Shown here piece by piece: positions 1 through 9,348 of a stretch of DNA of 64,000 nt (its first letter is position 1; every line of letters begins with the position of its first letter). Position numbers and translations under genes: made by a program. The notes under the pieces are model-generated. The model saw nothing but the letters and a program-made list of their open reading frames with translations. It had not been told where the DNA came from and did not search any database. Source of the DNA: Phyllobacteriaceae bacterium (GTDB lineage Bacteria; Pseudomonadota; Alphaproteobacteria; Rhizobiales; Rhizobiaceae); contig PAPF01000012.1 of assembly GCA_002708825.1 (NCBI GenBank), positions 62,001 through 126,000 on the forward strand. The letters are read 5' to 3'.

Positions 1-1491
1 GGCGCCTATGGCGTGGAGGCCGCAGCGCGGCGCTATTTCGGCAAGCCGGCGCGCGACGTGACACTGGCCGAGGCGGCTCTGCTGGCCGGCCTGCTGAAGG
101 CGCCCTCGCGCCTGTCGCCCGCGCGCGACCCGCAGGCGGCGGAAGCCCGGGCGAAGCTGGTCATTGCCGCCATGCGCGAACAGGGCATGATCGGCGAGAC
201 CGAATTCGCGGTGGCCATGAAGACGCCGGCCACCCGTGCGGCGGCCTACTGGACCGGCTCGGAGAACTACGTCGCCGACCGTGTGATGGAGGAACTGCCG
301 GACCTGATCGGCGACGTGGACCAGGACGTCGTCGTCGACACAACGCTCGACCTGACCCTGCAGAAACTGGCCGAGAATTCCATCCGCGACCTGATCGCCA
401 GGAACGGCAAGGCCAGCCGCGTCAGCCAGGGCGCGCTGGTCTCCATCGACGGCTCCGGTGCAGTGCGCGCCATGGTCGGCGGCTACGACTACGCCAATTC
501 GCAGTTCGACCGCGCGACCGAAGCCCGCCGCCAGCCGGGCTCCACCTTCAAGCCCTTCGTCTATCTGGCCGCGCTGGAAAACGGCCGCCGTCCCGACAGC
601 GTGCGCACCGATGCGCCGGTGCGGATCGGCAAGTGGACGCCGGAAAACTATGGCGGCAAGTATTACGGCAAGGTGACGCTGGCCACCGCGCTGAAGAAGT
701 CGCTGAACTCCGTCGCCGCGCAACTGGCCCAGGAAGTGGGTCCGAAGACGGTTGCGGAAGTGGCCCACCGCATGGGCATCGAATCGGATCTTGCGGCCAA
801 TGCGTCCATCGCGCTCGGCACGTCGGAGGTCACGCCACTGGAACTCACCGCGGCCTATGTGCCCTTCGTCAATGGCGGCTACCGGCCCGATGTCCACGTC
901 ATCCGCCGCGTCACCACCATGGACGGCAAGGTGATCTACGAGCAGAAGGGCGCGGCCCCGCGCGTGGTGCGCCCCGAATTCGTGGCCATGATGAACACGA
1001 TGATGAGCGGCACTGTGGAGGATGGCACGGCGCGGCGCGCCGATTTCGGCTGGCCTGCCGCCGGCAAGACCGGCACGTCGCAGAAGTCCCGCGATGCATG
1101 GTTCGTCGGCTATACGTCCAACCTTGTCACCGGCGTCTGGTTTGGCAATGACGACGGCGCGCCGATGAAGGGCGTGACGGGCGGGTCGTTGCCGGCCGAC
1201 GCCTGGAAGACCTTCATGCAGGCCGCCCATGAAGGCCTGCCGAAAGCGCCGTTGCGCGGGCTGTGGGCACCGGATCCGGCCGGCAGCCAGAACAGCCGCC
1301 CGCCCGCTCCCGTCGCCCCGCAAGGCGACCTGCCCATGGCCGGCGCGCCGAGGCCATCAGCCGATGTGGCCGGCAGCAACGCGGCCGCCGACGACCGCAC
1401 CGCCTCCGTCGCCCGCCCCGTGCCGAAGGTCGGCGTGGGCGAGGAACCCCGCAGCGTGGGTTCGATCCTCGACGTCATCATGGGACGGTGA
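1..1491 (+). CDS. Penicillin-binding protein 1A-type bifunctional peptidoglycan synthase, 5' partial
   Basis: The reading frame is open from base 1, so the gene begins upstream of the window. The first visible residues (GAYGVEAAARRYFGK) are the end of a family 51 glycosyltransferase domain, and the rest is a class A transpeptidase. The three penicillin-binding motifs are visible: SxxK as STFK with the nucleophile at codon 181, SxN as SLN at codon 234, and KTGT at codon 356. The protein polymerises and cross-links peptidoglycan at the outer face of the inner membrane. The C-terminus is Pro/Ala-rich and low complexity, as often seen in this family. The membrane anchor and most of the glycosyltransferase are off-window, so the exact class (PBP1A, 1B or 1C) is inferred; the KTGT-AWFVGYT context and overall order favour the PBP1A-like group. 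Confidence 0.93.
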   Translation, partial: GAYGVEAAARRYFGKPARDVTLAEAALLAGLLKAPSRLSPARDPQAAEARAKLVIAAMREQGMIGETEFAVAMKTPATRAAAYWTGSENYVADRVMEELPDLIGDVDQDVVVDTTLDLTLQKLAENSIRDLIARNGKASRVSQGALVSIDGSGAVRAMVGGYDYANSQFDRATEARRQPGSTFKPFVYLAALENGRRPDSVRTDAPVRIGKWTPENYGGKYYGKVTLATALKKSLNSVAAQLAQEVGPKTVAEVAHRMGIESDLAANASIALGTSEVTPLELTAAYVPFVNGGYRPDVHVIRRVTTMDGKVIYEQKGAAPRVVRPEFVAMMNTMMSGTVEDGTARRADFGWPAAGKTGTSQKSRDAWFVGYTSNLVTGVWFGNDDGAPMKGVTGGSLPADAWKTFMQAAHEGLPKAPLRGLWAPDPAGSQNSRPPAPVAPQGDLPMAGAPRPSADVAGSNAAADDRTASVARPVPKVGVGEEPRSVGSILDVIMGR

Positions 1492-1586
1492 AAGACCGTT
1501 CGGGCGACGTGGCCGGAAAGTCGTGCTAGACTGACACCCGGGACGAAGACGGCGCCACAGGCGTAACAACGGTCCATGAGGTCAGC

Positions 1587-2387
1587 ATGACATTCCAGTT
1601 GGCGGGGGAAGCAGCCGAAATCTACGAGACGGTCATGGTGCCGCTCTGGTTCGGGCGATGGGCTGAGGTCCTGATCGACCGCCTTGCGCTCCGTCCGGGC
1701 GAGAACGTACTGGATGTCGCTTGCGGAACGGGAGTGACGACCCGGCTGGCCTGCGACAGGGTGGTTCCGGGAGGCCAGGTGACCGGCCTCGACAACAACG
1801 CCGCGATGCTGACCAAGGCAAGGGAACTGTCGGCTGGATTGGATATCGCGTGGCTCGGCAAGGATGTCTGCGACAGCGGGCTGGAACCGGGCAGCGTCGA
1901 CGTCGTGATGGCACAGCATGGCTACCACTATTTCCCGGACAAGGCCGCTGCGCTGGCGGAATTCCGGCGTGTGCTCGTTCCTGGCGGACGTATGGCGTTC
2001 TCCATCTGGGATGGTCACAGCCCCTATACGAAGGCGATATGCGCCGCCGTCGAGCGGCATATCTCGCCGGAGATCGCCGCAAGGCAACGATCACAGCGGG
2101 AAACACCGACCGCTGCCCAACTGGAAGAGCAGGTCCGCGACGCGGGTTTCGTGGACGTCCGGGTCGAGCGGCATGAACTGGTGATCAGTGTCCCGCCGCC
2201 ACGCGAGTTCGTGCCCCTGCACCTGGGATCGATGCCCATCGCGGATGCGTTTCTTGCACTGTCGGAGGACAGCAGGCAAAAGTTGATCGATGACGTCGAG
2301 AGCGATCTCGCCGCCTGCATCGACGGCGGACGGCTCACCTATCCGGATGCTGTCCACATGGCGATGGGAACGAACCCGGCCGAATGA
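1587..2387 (+). CDS. Class I SAM-dependent methyltransferase
   Basis: This 266-residue protein has a Rossmann methyltransferase fold. The glycine-rich SAM-binding motif I (VLDVACGTGVTT) lies at about residues 41-52, followed by an acidic residue at the end of the next strand (GLDNN) and a motif-III-like stretch with a PGGRMAFSIWD sequence. This pattern is typical of the UbiE/Methyltransf_11 type. The substrate cannot be told from sequence. The gene sits 95 bp after the PBP gene on the same strand and converges on the PAS-LuxR gene, so it may be a single transcription unit or a distal part of the PBP operon. The ATG start is preceded by a weak GAGG at a usable distance. Confidence 0.85.
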   Translation: MTFQLAGEAAEIYETVMVPLWFGRWAEVLIDRLALRPGENVLDVACGTGVTTRLACDRVVPGGQVTGLDNNAAMLTKARELSAGLDIAWLGKDVCDSGLEPGSVDVVMAQHGYHYFPDKAAALAEFRRVLVPGGRMAFSIWDGHSPYTKAICAAVERHISPEIAARQRSQRETPTAAQLEEQVRDAGFVDVRVERHELVISVPPPREFVPLHLGSMPIADAFLALSEDSRQKLIDDVESDLAACIDGGRLTYPDAVHMAMGTNPAE

Positions 2388-2454
2388 CCGGTGGCGGCTG
2401 GCCCGGTCCCTGTACCGGGCGCAAGCCTTGCTTTTCCATTGCGCCGCCCCCAAG

Positions 2455-3024
2455 TCACCCCGGCATGCCGCCGACATGGCTGAGCAGTTCGGCCACGTTG
2501 GCGGCCTGGAACTTCTGCAGGAGCTTGGCCCGGTAGGTCTCCACCGTGCGCGGCGAAATGTCGATCAGCCGCGCGATTTCCTTCGAGGTGCGGCCCTCGC
2601 CCAGATGCATGATGATCTGCCGCTCGCGGGTGGACAGCCGCACCACGGGCCGTTCGTGCGAAAGGTCGGCGAAGCTCCACACCGCCTTGGCCAGCGGGTC
2701 GCCCGCTTCCGTCAGCGTGCGCCCGCGCACCCGGCACCAGAACAGCGAACCGTCCGTGCGCGCCATGATGCGCTCGTCGGAATAGCGGTTCATCTCGCGC
2801 AAGGGCCCTACGCCCACCTCGCGTATGGCGACGAATTCCTCGAAGGAGGGATAGAGGATGGCGAAGGACTGGTCGATCAGCGTTTCGCGCCTGTGTCCGA
2901 ACATCTCCGCGAAGGCCGGGTTGCAGGCCCGGATGATCCGGTTCTCCGTCATCACGATGCCGATCGGCGCCATCTCGTAGGCGATCCGGTCCAGTTCGCT
3001 TGCGTGGTTTTCCGGTTCTGTCAT
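2455..3024 (-). CDS. PAS domain-LuxR family transcriptional regulator
   Basis: This 189-residue protein has an N-terminal PAS domain (about residues 10-120; NPAFAEMFGH and the SDERIMARTDGSLFWCR segment are PAS/PAC-like). A C-terminal LuxR/GerE helix-turn-helix follows (LSTRERQIIMHLGEGRTSKE...SPRTVETYRAKLL). There is no receiver domain, so it probably senses a ligand or redox cue directly instead of being phosphorylated. It is divergently placed from the acyl-CoA synthetase/LIV operon across 122 bp, which makes it the obvious candidate regulator of that operon. That link is inference from position only. The ligand is unknown. Confidence 0.85.
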   Translation of the reverse strand: MTEPENHASELDRIAYEMAPIGIVMTENRIIRACNPAFAEMFGHRRETLIDQSFAILYPSFEEFVAIREVGVGPLREMNRYSDERIMARTDGSLFWCRVRGRTLTEAGDPLAKAVWSFADLSHERPVVRLSTRERQIIMHLGEGRTSKEIARLIDISPRTVETYRAKLLQKFQAANVAELLSHVGGMPG

Positions 3025-3146
3025 GCGTGTTTCTACGGTCTTGCGCCGCTGCCCTGCTCCATCTGATAGTATGCTTATACGGTGAGCGGCAAAGAAGAAA
3101 TGCGGGCCCTGGCCTGTTGCGCGCGCCGTCAGGGAGGATTTTCGGC

Positions 3147-4685
3147 ATGAACCTGGCCCATTGGCTGGTCAGAAGCGCTTGCGTGTCGCCACGCAACCCG
3201 GCCCTGATCAGGGGCACGGAGGTGGTTGCGGACTATGCCGCCTTCGCGCGAGCTGCCGCCTGCATCGCCGCCGCGCTGGCGGAGGGCCATGGCGTGCGCC
3301 CTGGCGACCGGGTCGCCATCTTCGCGAAGAACTGCACCGAATATCTCGAACTCATGTGGGGCGTCTGGTTTGCCGGCGCGGCTGTCGTGCCGGTCAATGC
3401 CAAGCTGCACCCGAAGGAAGCCGCCTGGATCATCGCCGATTCCGGTGCCTCGATTGCTTTCGTCACCGCGGCGCTTGGCGCGGAGCTTGAAACCGCCCGC
3501 CCGGAAAGCCTGCGGACCGTGATCGACATGGGCGGTCAGACCTTTGCCGCCATGCGCGCCCACGAACCGCTGGCCGCTCCCGCGGACCGCGCGCCGGACG
3601 ATCTGGCCTGGCTGTTCTACACGTCCGGCACCACCGGCAAGCCCAAGGGCGTCATGATCACCCACGCCAATATCCAGGCCATGGTGCTGGGCTATTTCTC
3701 CAATGTCGACGAGGTCCATGCCGCCGACTGCGCGCTCTATGCTGCGCCGATCAGCCACGGCGCCGGTCTTTATTGCGTGCAGCACGTACTCAAGGGCGCC
3801 CGCCATTGCGTGCCGCCCTCGGCCGGTTTCGAGCCGGCGGAAATCTTCGATCTGGCCCGGCGGCTGGACAGCGTCCACATGTTCGCAGCCCCCACCATGG
3901 TCAAGCGCCTCGTGGATCACGCCAGGCGGGCCGGCGAGACCGGTCAGGGCATCCGCACCATCGTCTATGGCGGCGGGCCGATGTATCTGGCCGATATCAT
4001 CGAGGCCGTGGATGTGCTGGGTCCGCGCTTCGCCCAGCTTTACGGGCAGGGCGAAAGCCCCATGTGCATCACCGGCATGACGCGCGCCATGGTCGCCGAC
4101 CGTACCCATCCGCGCTGGCGCGAGCGCCTCGCCTCCACCGGCATCGCCCAGGCCTGCGTGGAGGTGCGCATCGCCGGGGAAGATGGCCGGAACCTGCCTG
4201 TTGGCGAGACCGGCGAAGTGCTGGTGCGCGGCGCCTCCGTGATGAAGGGCTACTGGAACAACCCGGACGCCAATGAGAAGACGCTGCGCGATGGCTGGCT
4301 GTGGACCGGCGACATGGGCGCGCTGGACGGGGACGGCTTCCTGACGCTCAAGGACCGCTCGAAGGATCTCATCATCTCCGGCGGCACCAACATCTATCCC
4401 CGCGAGGTGGAGGAGGCACTGCTCACCCATCCGGCGGTGTCGGAAGTCTCCGTCGTCGGCGCGCCGCATCCCGAATGGGGCGAGGACGTGGTGGCATTCA
4501 TTGTGCTCGCCGATGGCGCGGCGGCGGATGAAGGCGCGCTCGATGCCCATTGTCTCGACCAGATCGCCCGCTTCAAGCGGCCCAAGCGGTACCGCTTCGT
4601 CGATGCGCTGCCCAAGAACAACTACGGCAAGGTGCTCAAGACCGAACTGCGCGCCATGCTTGCCGGCGAAACGGAAGGAGCGTGA
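3147..4685 (+). CDS. AMP-forming acyl-CoA synthetase (ANL superfamily)
   Basis: This 512-residue adenylate-forming ligase activates a carboxylic acid with ATP and then CoA. The phosphate-binding loop LFYTSGTTGKPKG, the hinge region with TGDMG and LKDRSKDLIISGGTNIYP, and the C-terminal NNYGKVLKT carrying the catalytic lysine are all present. The A5-type motif reads YGQGES where YGxTE is usual, so the acyl pocket may be slightly unusual. I chose ATG 3147 because an AGGGAGG ribosome site lies just upstream; a longer in-frame extension to base 3000 has no support. It is the first gene of an operon with an SDR enzyme, a LIV importer and a hydrolase, which suggests that the imported acid is trapped as its CoA ester. 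The substrate is not predictable. Confidence 0.9.
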   Translation: MNLAHWLVRSACVSPRNPALIRGTEVVADYAAFARAAACIAAALAEGHGVRPGDRVAIFAKNCTEYLELMWGVWFAGAAVVPVNAKLHPKEAAWIIADSGASIAFVTAALGAELETARPESLRTVIDMGGQTFAAMRAHEPLAAPADRAPDDLAWLFYTSGTTGKPKGVMITHANIQAMVLGYFSNVDEVHAADCALYAAPISHGAGLYCVQHVLKGARHCVPPSAGFEPAEIFDLARRLDSVHMFAAPTMVKRLVDHARRAGETGQGIRTIVYGGGPMYLADIIEAVDVLGPRFAQLYGQGESPMCITGMTRAMVADRTHPRWRERLASTGIAQACVEVRIAGEDGRNLPVGETGEVLVRGASVMKGYWNNPDANEKTLRDGWLWTGDMGALDGDGFLTLKDRSKDLIISGGTNIYPREVEEALLTHPAVSEVSVVGAPHPEWGEDVVAFIVLADGAAADEGALDAHCLDQIARFKRPKRYRFVDALPKNNYGKVLKTELRAMLAGETEGA

Positions 4686-4687
4686 CC

Positions 4688-5491
4688 ATGGGGCATCTTT
4701 CGGGACGCACCGCGCTTGTCACCGGCTCGGTCCAGGGCATCGGCCTCGCCATCGCGAAGTCCCTGGCCGGCGAGGGGGTGCGCATCGCGCTGCACGGGCT
4801 TGCCAGCCCGGACGAGGCAGCCGCCGCCGAACAGGCCTGCCGCGAGGCCGGCGCGCCCGAAACTCGCTTCTTCGATGCCGACATGCGCGACGTTGCCGCC
4901 ATCGGCGCCATGATGGAGGCCGCCAACGCCTGGGGCCCGGTCGATATCCTCGTCAACAATGCGGGCATCCAGAAGACGGTGCCCATCGCGGAGGCCACGC
5001 CGGAGATCTGGGACGCCATTATCGCCGTCAACCTGTCCGGCGCCTTCCATGCCATGCGCCACGCCCTGCCAGGCATGGGTGAGCGCGGCTTCGGGCGGGT
5101 CATCAACATCGCCTCGGTGCACGGCCTCGTCGCTTCCAGGGACAAGGCCCCTTACGTGGCGTCGAAATTCGGGCTGATCGGCATGAGCAAGGTCGCGGCC
5201 CTCGAATATGCCGCCTGCGGCAACCGTGAGAGCGGCGGCGTGACCGTCAACTGCATCTGCCCCGGCTGGACCGAGACAGCCATCATCGAGCCGCAGGTCG
5301 CCGCGCGTGCCGCCGAACACGGCGGCGACAGGGCCGCCGGCATCGCCAGCCTGCTGGCCGAGAAGCAGCCCAGCCTGCGCACTTCCGATCCGTCCGAGAT
5401 CGGCGCGCTGGCCGCCTGGCTGTGCCATCCCCAGGCCCACAACATCACCGGCGCATCCTTCCCCGTCGACGGGGGCTGGACCGCCCAATGA
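4688..5491 (+). CDS. SDR family dehydrogenase, D-3-hydroxybutyrate dehydrogenase-like
   Basis: This 267-residue classical short-chain dehydrogenase starts 2 bp after the synthetase stop codon. The NAD(P) motif TGSVQGIG, NNAG, catalytic Ser in NIASVHG, YxxxK as YVASK, and a C-terminal VDGGWTAQ are visible. The stretch around NCICPGW and the GGWTAQ ending resemble bacterial D-3-hydroxybutyrate dehydrogenases (BdhA). Within this operon it may oxidise a hydroxyacyl intermediate of the imported compound instead of ketone bodies. Assignment to SDR is certain; the substrate is inference. Tight spacing to the upstream gene implies translational coupling. Confidence 0.9.
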   Translation: MGHLSGRTALVTGSVQGIGLAIAKSLAGEGVRIALHGLASPDEAAAAEQACREAGAPETRFFDADMRDVAAIGAMMEAANAWGPVDILVNNAGIQKTVPIAEATPEIWDAIIAVNLSGAFHAMRHALPGMGERGFGRVINIASVHGLVASRDKAPYVASKFGLIGMSKVAALEYAACGNRESGGVTVNCICPGWTETAIIEPQVAARAAEHGGDRAAGIASLLAEKQPSLRTSDPSEIGALAAWLCHPQAHNITGASFPVDGGWTAQ

Positions 5492-5546
5492 TGAATGCGC
5501 CGGAGGTCCGGCGTGTTTCCACGCTTCTGACAGGAGGAGACATCAC

Positions 5547-6752
5547 ATGAAGAAATGGATGACTGCACTGGCCATGGCCTCGGCGCTTGCCGCCGGCGCG
5601 CTTGGCTCCGCGACCGCCCAGGATGGCGATCCGGTGAAGATCGCCCTGGTGCACGGGCTTTCCGGCTCGCCGCTGGAGGCCTTTTCCAAGCAGACCTCGA
5701 CCGGCTTCCAGCTTGGCCTCGAATACGCGACCAACGGCACCATGGAGATCAAGGGCCGGAAGATCGAGGTGATCGAGAAGGATACCCAGTTCAAGCCCGA
5801 CGTGGCCCGTTCGGCGCTCGCCGAGGCCTATGGCGATGACGACGCGCTGATCGCTGTCGGCGGCACGTCCTCGGGCGTCACTACGGCCATGCTGCCCGTT
5901 GCCGCCGAATACGAGAAGATCCTCGTCGTCGAGCCGGCCGTGGCCGATTCGCTGACCGGACCGGATTCCAACCGCTACGTCTTCAAGACCTCGCGCAACT
6001 CGTCCATGGACATGCAGGCCCAGGCCAAGGCGCTCCGGCCCGACGACAAGCTGTTCGTCGCGACGCTCGCCCAGGACTACGCCTTCGGCAAGGACGGCAT
6101 CGCCGCCTTCAAGGCCGCGCTGGAAGGCACCGGCGCGACGGTCGTTGCCGAGGAATACGTTCCCATCAAGACGACCGATTTCACCGCCACCATCGAGCGC
6201 ATGTTCAACGCGCTGAAGGACAGGGACGGCCGCAAGGTCATCGTGATCTATGTCGCCGGCATCGACGCCATGACGCCGATCACCGCCGCCGATCCGGGCC
6301 GTTACGGTATCGAGATCTCCACGGGCGGAAACATCCTGCCCGCCATGGCCTCCTACAAGCAGGTCCCGGGCATGGAAGGCGCGATCTACTACTATTACGA
6401 ACTGCCGAAGAACGAGATCAACGACTGGCTCGTCGCCGAGCACCAGAAGCGTTTCAATTCGCCGCCGGACTTCTTCACCGCCGGTGGCATGGCCGCGGCG
6501 CTCGCCATCGCCAAGGCGCTCGAGACCGCCGGGGAATGGGACACCGAGACGCTGATCTCCACCATGGAAGGCATGAGCTGGGAGACGCCGAAGGGCACCA
6601 TGACCTTCCGTCCGGAAGACCACCAGGCGCTGCAGTCCATGTATCACTTCAAGATCAGGGTGGACGACAATGTCGAATGGGCGATCCCGGAACTGGTGCG
6701 CGAGATCACGCCCGACGAGATGAACATCCCCGTCGGCCGCAACAACCAGTAA
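5547..6752 (+). CDS. LIV-type ABC transporter periplasmic substrate-binding protein
   Basis: This 401-residue type I periplasmic binding protein (Peripla_BP_6) has a signal peptide at residues 1-25 ending near SATAQDG. The mature protein starts with DPVKIALVHGLSG, the usual first strand of the family. The start ATG follows a strong CAGGAGGAG ribosome site. It captures the substrate for the ATPases and permeases encoded next. Members of this family bind branched-chain amino acids, amides, urea or aromatic acids. The neighbouring acyl-CoA synthetase argues for an organic or aromatic acid here, but this is inference. Confidence 0.9.
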   Translation: MKKWMTALAMASALAAGALGSATAQDGDPVKIALVHGLSGSPLEAFSKQTSTGFQLGLEYATNGTMEIKGRKIEVIEKDTQFKPDVARSALAEAYGDDDALIAVGGTSSGVTTAMLPVAAEYEKILVVEPAVADSLTGPDSNRYVFKTSRNSSMDMQAQAKALRPDDKLFVATLAQDYAFGKDGIAAFKAALEGTGATVVAEEYVPIKTTDFTATIERMFNALKDRDGRKVIVIYVAGIDAMTPITAADPGRYGIEISTGGNILPAMASYKQVPGMEGAIYYYYELPKNEINDWLVAEHQKRFNSPPDFFTAGGMAAALAIAKALETAGEWDTETLISTMEGMSWETPKGTMTFRPEDHQALQSMYHFKIRVDDNVEWAIPELVREITPDEMNIPVGRNNQ

Positions 6753-6764
6753 CACAGGCAATCA

Positions 6765-6793
6765 GGGTGCCGGCCGCATGCCGGCCGGCGCCC
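6765..6793 (+). promoter_or_regulatory. Intercistronic stem-loop between binding protein and ATPase genes
   Basis: A GC-rich inverted repeat of ten pairs (one G-T wobble) with arms at 6765-6774 and 6784-6793 lies just after the binding-protein stop codon. No T-tract follows. Similar hairpins often follow binding-protein genes in ABC operons and protect the upstream mRNA, raising binding-protein levels above those of the membrane parts. The structure is seen; the role is inferred. Confidence 0.5.
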
Positions 6794-6846
6794 GCGACCT
6801 CTCGAACCGCAACCAACAAGAACGAACAAGGCGGATCATTGGCCCC

Positions 6847-7614
6847 ATGTCCAAGCCATCCCTCGAATCCCGTGACCTGACCATCCGCTTCGGCGGTCAT
6901 GTCGCCGTCAATGCGGTGACATGCGCCTTCCGGCCCGGTGAGCTGACCGTCATCGTCGGTCCGAACGGCGCGGGCAAGACGACCTGGTTCAATCTCATGT
7001 CCGGCCAGTTGAGGCCGTCCGCCGGGACCATCCTCAAGGACGGCCGGGACATCACCGCGCTGTCGCCCTCGGCGCGCGCCAAGGCCGGCATGGGCCGGGC
7101 CTTCCAGTTGACCAATCTCTTTCCCAAGCTGTCGGTGCTGGAGAACATCCGCCTTGCCGTCCAGGCGCGCCACGGCATCGGCCCGCGCCTGTTCCGCCCG
7201 GCCGGGGCGTTTCGCGGCCTCGTTGAGAAGGCCGAGCAGCATCTGGCCGCGGCCCGGCTGGAGCGCGTGGCCCACATGCCCGCCGCTGCGCTGCCGCATG
7301 GCGACCAGCGCAAGCTGGAAGTCGCGCTGCTTCTGGCCATGGAGCCGGACATCTTCATGTTCGACGAGCCGACCGCCGGCATGAGCGTCGACGAGGCGCC
7401 GGTCATCCTCGAACTCATCGCCAGCATCAAGAAGGACAAGGCCAAGACCATCCTGCTGGTGGAGCACAAGATGGACGTGGTGCGCGCGCTCGCCGACCGC
7501 ATCGTCGTCCTGCACAATGGCGAACTTGTTGCCGACGGCCCGCCCGACGAGGTGATCGCATTGCCCATCGTGCGCGAGATCTATCTCGGCATTCCCGCGG
7601 AGGACGCCGCATGA
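6847..7614 (+). CDS. LIV-type ABC transporter ATP-binding protein (LivG-like)
   Basis: This 255-residue ABC ATPase has Walker A GPNGAGKTT at about residues 38-46 and Walker B IFMFDEPTAG. A switch His lies in VEHKMD. The signature region reads LPHGDQRKLEVAL, the usual LivG form of the ABC signature. The C-terminal EIYLG ending is typical of LivG. The ATG at 6847 is chosen because homology to the family starts right after it; an upstream in-frame start at 6778 would run through the intercistronic hairpin. The gene overlaps the next one by ATGA. It energises import by the LivH/LivM-like permeases encoded downstream. Confidence 0.92.
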   Translation: MSKPSLESRDLTIRFGGHVAVNAVTCAFRPGELTVIVGPNGAGKTTWFNLMSGQLRPSAGTILKDGRDITALSPSARAKAGMGRAFQLTNLFPKLSVLENIRLAVQARHGIGPRLFRPAGAFRGLVEKAEQHLAAARLERVAHMPAAALPHGDQRKLEVALLLAMEPDIFMFDEPTAGMSVDEAPVILELIASIKKDKAKTILLVEHKMDVVRALADRIVVLHNGELVADGPPDEVIALPIVREIYLGIPAEDAA

Positions 7615-8333
7615 CCGCCCCGATACTCTCCCTTGAGGGCGTCCACACCGACATCGCCCAGTACCATATCCTGCACGGCATCGACCTCGCCGTGCCCGAA
7701 GGCGGCGTCTATGTGCTGCTCGGCCGCAATGGCGCCGGCAAGACAACGACGCTGCGCACCATCATGGGCCTGTGGAAGGCGCGTGCCGGGACCGTGCGCT
7801 TTCGCGGCCAGGAGATCACCGGCCTGCACACCTCCGACATTGCCCGTCTCGGCATCGCCTTCGTGCCCGAGAACATGGGCATTTTCGGCGGCCTGACGGT
7901 GGAGGAGAACATGCGCCTCGCCTCGCGCGACGGCACCTTCGATGCGAAGCGGCTGGCCTGGGTACAGGACCTGTTTCCCGCCATGCGCACCTTCTGGCAG
8001 AAGCCCGCCTGGGCCCTGTCCGGCGGCCAGAAGCAGATGCTGGCGATCTCGCGCGCCATCATCGAGCCGCGCGAGCTGATCCTCATCGACGAGCCGACAA
8101 AGGGCCTGGCGCCCGCGATCATCCGCGCCATGGTGGACGCCTTCCGCGAAGTGGCGGCCGACACGACCATCCTTCTGGTCGAGCAGAACTTCATGTTCGC
8201 CTCGGCGCTGGGCAGCGGCGTGTCCGTCATCGATGACGGGCGCATCGTCCATTCCGGCGCCATGGCCGACCTCGTCGCCGACAAGACGCTTCAGACCAGG
8301 CTGCTGAGCCTCTCGCTCGACGCGCACCAGTAG
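7611..8333 (+). CDS. LIV-type ABC transporter ATP-binding protein (LivF-like)
   Basis: This 240-residue second ATPase of the importer has Walker A GRNGAGKTT, ABC signature LSGGQKQMLAI and Walker B LILIDEPTKGLAP. The start overlaps the preceding stop (ATGA), so translation is coupled. LivF/LivG heterodimers drive the branched-chain/organic acid HAAT transporters. The assignment follows from both sequence and the fixed gene order binding protein-LivG-LivF-LivH-LivM. Confidence 0.92.
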   Translation: MTAPILSLEGVHTDIAQYHILHGIDLAVPEGGVYVLLGRNGAGKTTTLRTIMGLWKARAGTVRFRGQEITGLHTSDIARLGIAFVPENMGIFGGLTVEENMRLASRDGTFDAKRLAWVQDLFPAMRTFWQKPAWALSGGQKQMLAISRAIIEPRELILIDEPTKGLAPAIIRAMVDAFREVAADTTILLVEQNFMFASALGSGVSVIDDGRIVHSGAMADLVADKTLQTRLLSLSLDAHQ

Positions 8334-8345
8334 GGGAACCGTGAC

Positions 8346-9338
8346 ATGAACGCTTCGGATGTCATCAACCGTTTCGGCGGCGTCAATCTCCTGCCGCTTG
8401 TCCTCATGGCGCTCGCCCTGCCGCTGATCGGCTCGGTCTCGTCATGGGTGACGCTGACCGTGGCCGGGCTCGCCATGGGCATGATGATCTTTCTCATGGC
8501 CTCGGGCCTGAGCCTGGTCTTCGGCCTGATGGACGTGCTCAATTTCGGCCATTCCGCCTTCATCTCGTTTGGCGCCTTCATCGCCGCCAGCGTGCTTGCG
8601 GCGCTTGCAGCCTGGGTGGGCGCGGACTCGGTGGCGCTGAACCTGCTCGCCCTCTTCGCGGCCATCGCCGCGGCCAGCCTGTTCGGCCTTGCCGCCGGAT
8701 GGTTCTTCGAGCGCGTCATCGTCAAGCCGGTCTATCGCGACCACCTGCGCCAGATCCTCATCACCATCGGCGCGCTGATCGTCGCCGAACAGCTGATCCT
8801 GGCCATATGGGGCGGCGCACCCATTCCCGTGCCGCGCCCGGCCGTCCTCCAGGGCTCGGTGATCATCGGCGACGTCGCCATCGAGACCTATCGCATCTTC
8901 GCCTTCCTGCTGGGACTTGCCGCCTTCATCGCGCTTTACCTGGTGCTCAACCGCACGCGTATCGGCCTGCTGATCCGCGCCGGCGTGGAAAACCGCGAAA
9001 TGGTCGAGGCGCTCGGCTTCCGCATCGACCGCATCTTCGTCGGCGTCTTCATGGCCGGTTCGGCGCTGGCGGCCATGGGCGGGGCCATGTGGGCCGGTTA
9101 CCAGGGCCTGATTTCCGGCACGCTGGGCGCGGAGATGATGATCCTCGTCTTCATCGTCGTCATCATCGGCGGGCTGGGTTCCATCGAGGGCTCGCTGCTT
9201 GGCGCGCTGCTCGTCGGCCTGCTCGGCAACTACGTCGCCTTCCTGTTCCCGAAGCTGTCGCTGGCTTCCAACATGCTCCTGATGATGGCCGTTCTGCTCT
9301 GGCGGCCCTGGGGCCTGCGTCCGGCCGTCAAGCCGTGA
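8346..9338 (+). CDS. LIV-type ABC transporter permease (LivH-like)
   Basis: This 330-residue polytopic membrane protein of the BPD_transp_2 family has about eight to nine hydrophobic segments. The LivH-type motifs SLVFGLMDVLNFGHSAF near residues 58-74 and VIIGGLGSIEGSLLGALLVG near 272-291 are seen. It forms one half of the transmembrane channel of the importer. It follows the LivF gene by 12 bp. Confidence 0.92.
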   Translation: MNASDVINRFGGVNLLPLVLMALALPLIGSVSSWVTLTVAGLAMGMMIFLMASGLSLVFGLMDVLNFGHSAFISFGAFIAASVLAALAAWVGADSVALNLLALFAAIAAASLFGLAAGWFFERVIVKPVYRDHLRQILITIGALIVAEQLILAIWGGAPIPVPRPAVLQGSVIIGDVAIETYRIFAFLLGLAAFIALYLVLNRTRIGLLIRAGVENREMVEALGFRIDRIFVGVFMAGSALAAMGGAMWAGYQGLISGTLGAEMMILVFIVVIIGGLGSIEGSLLGALLVGLLGNYVAFLFPKLSLASNMLLMMAVLLWRPWGLRPAVKP

Positions 9339-9348
9339 GGATGACAAG

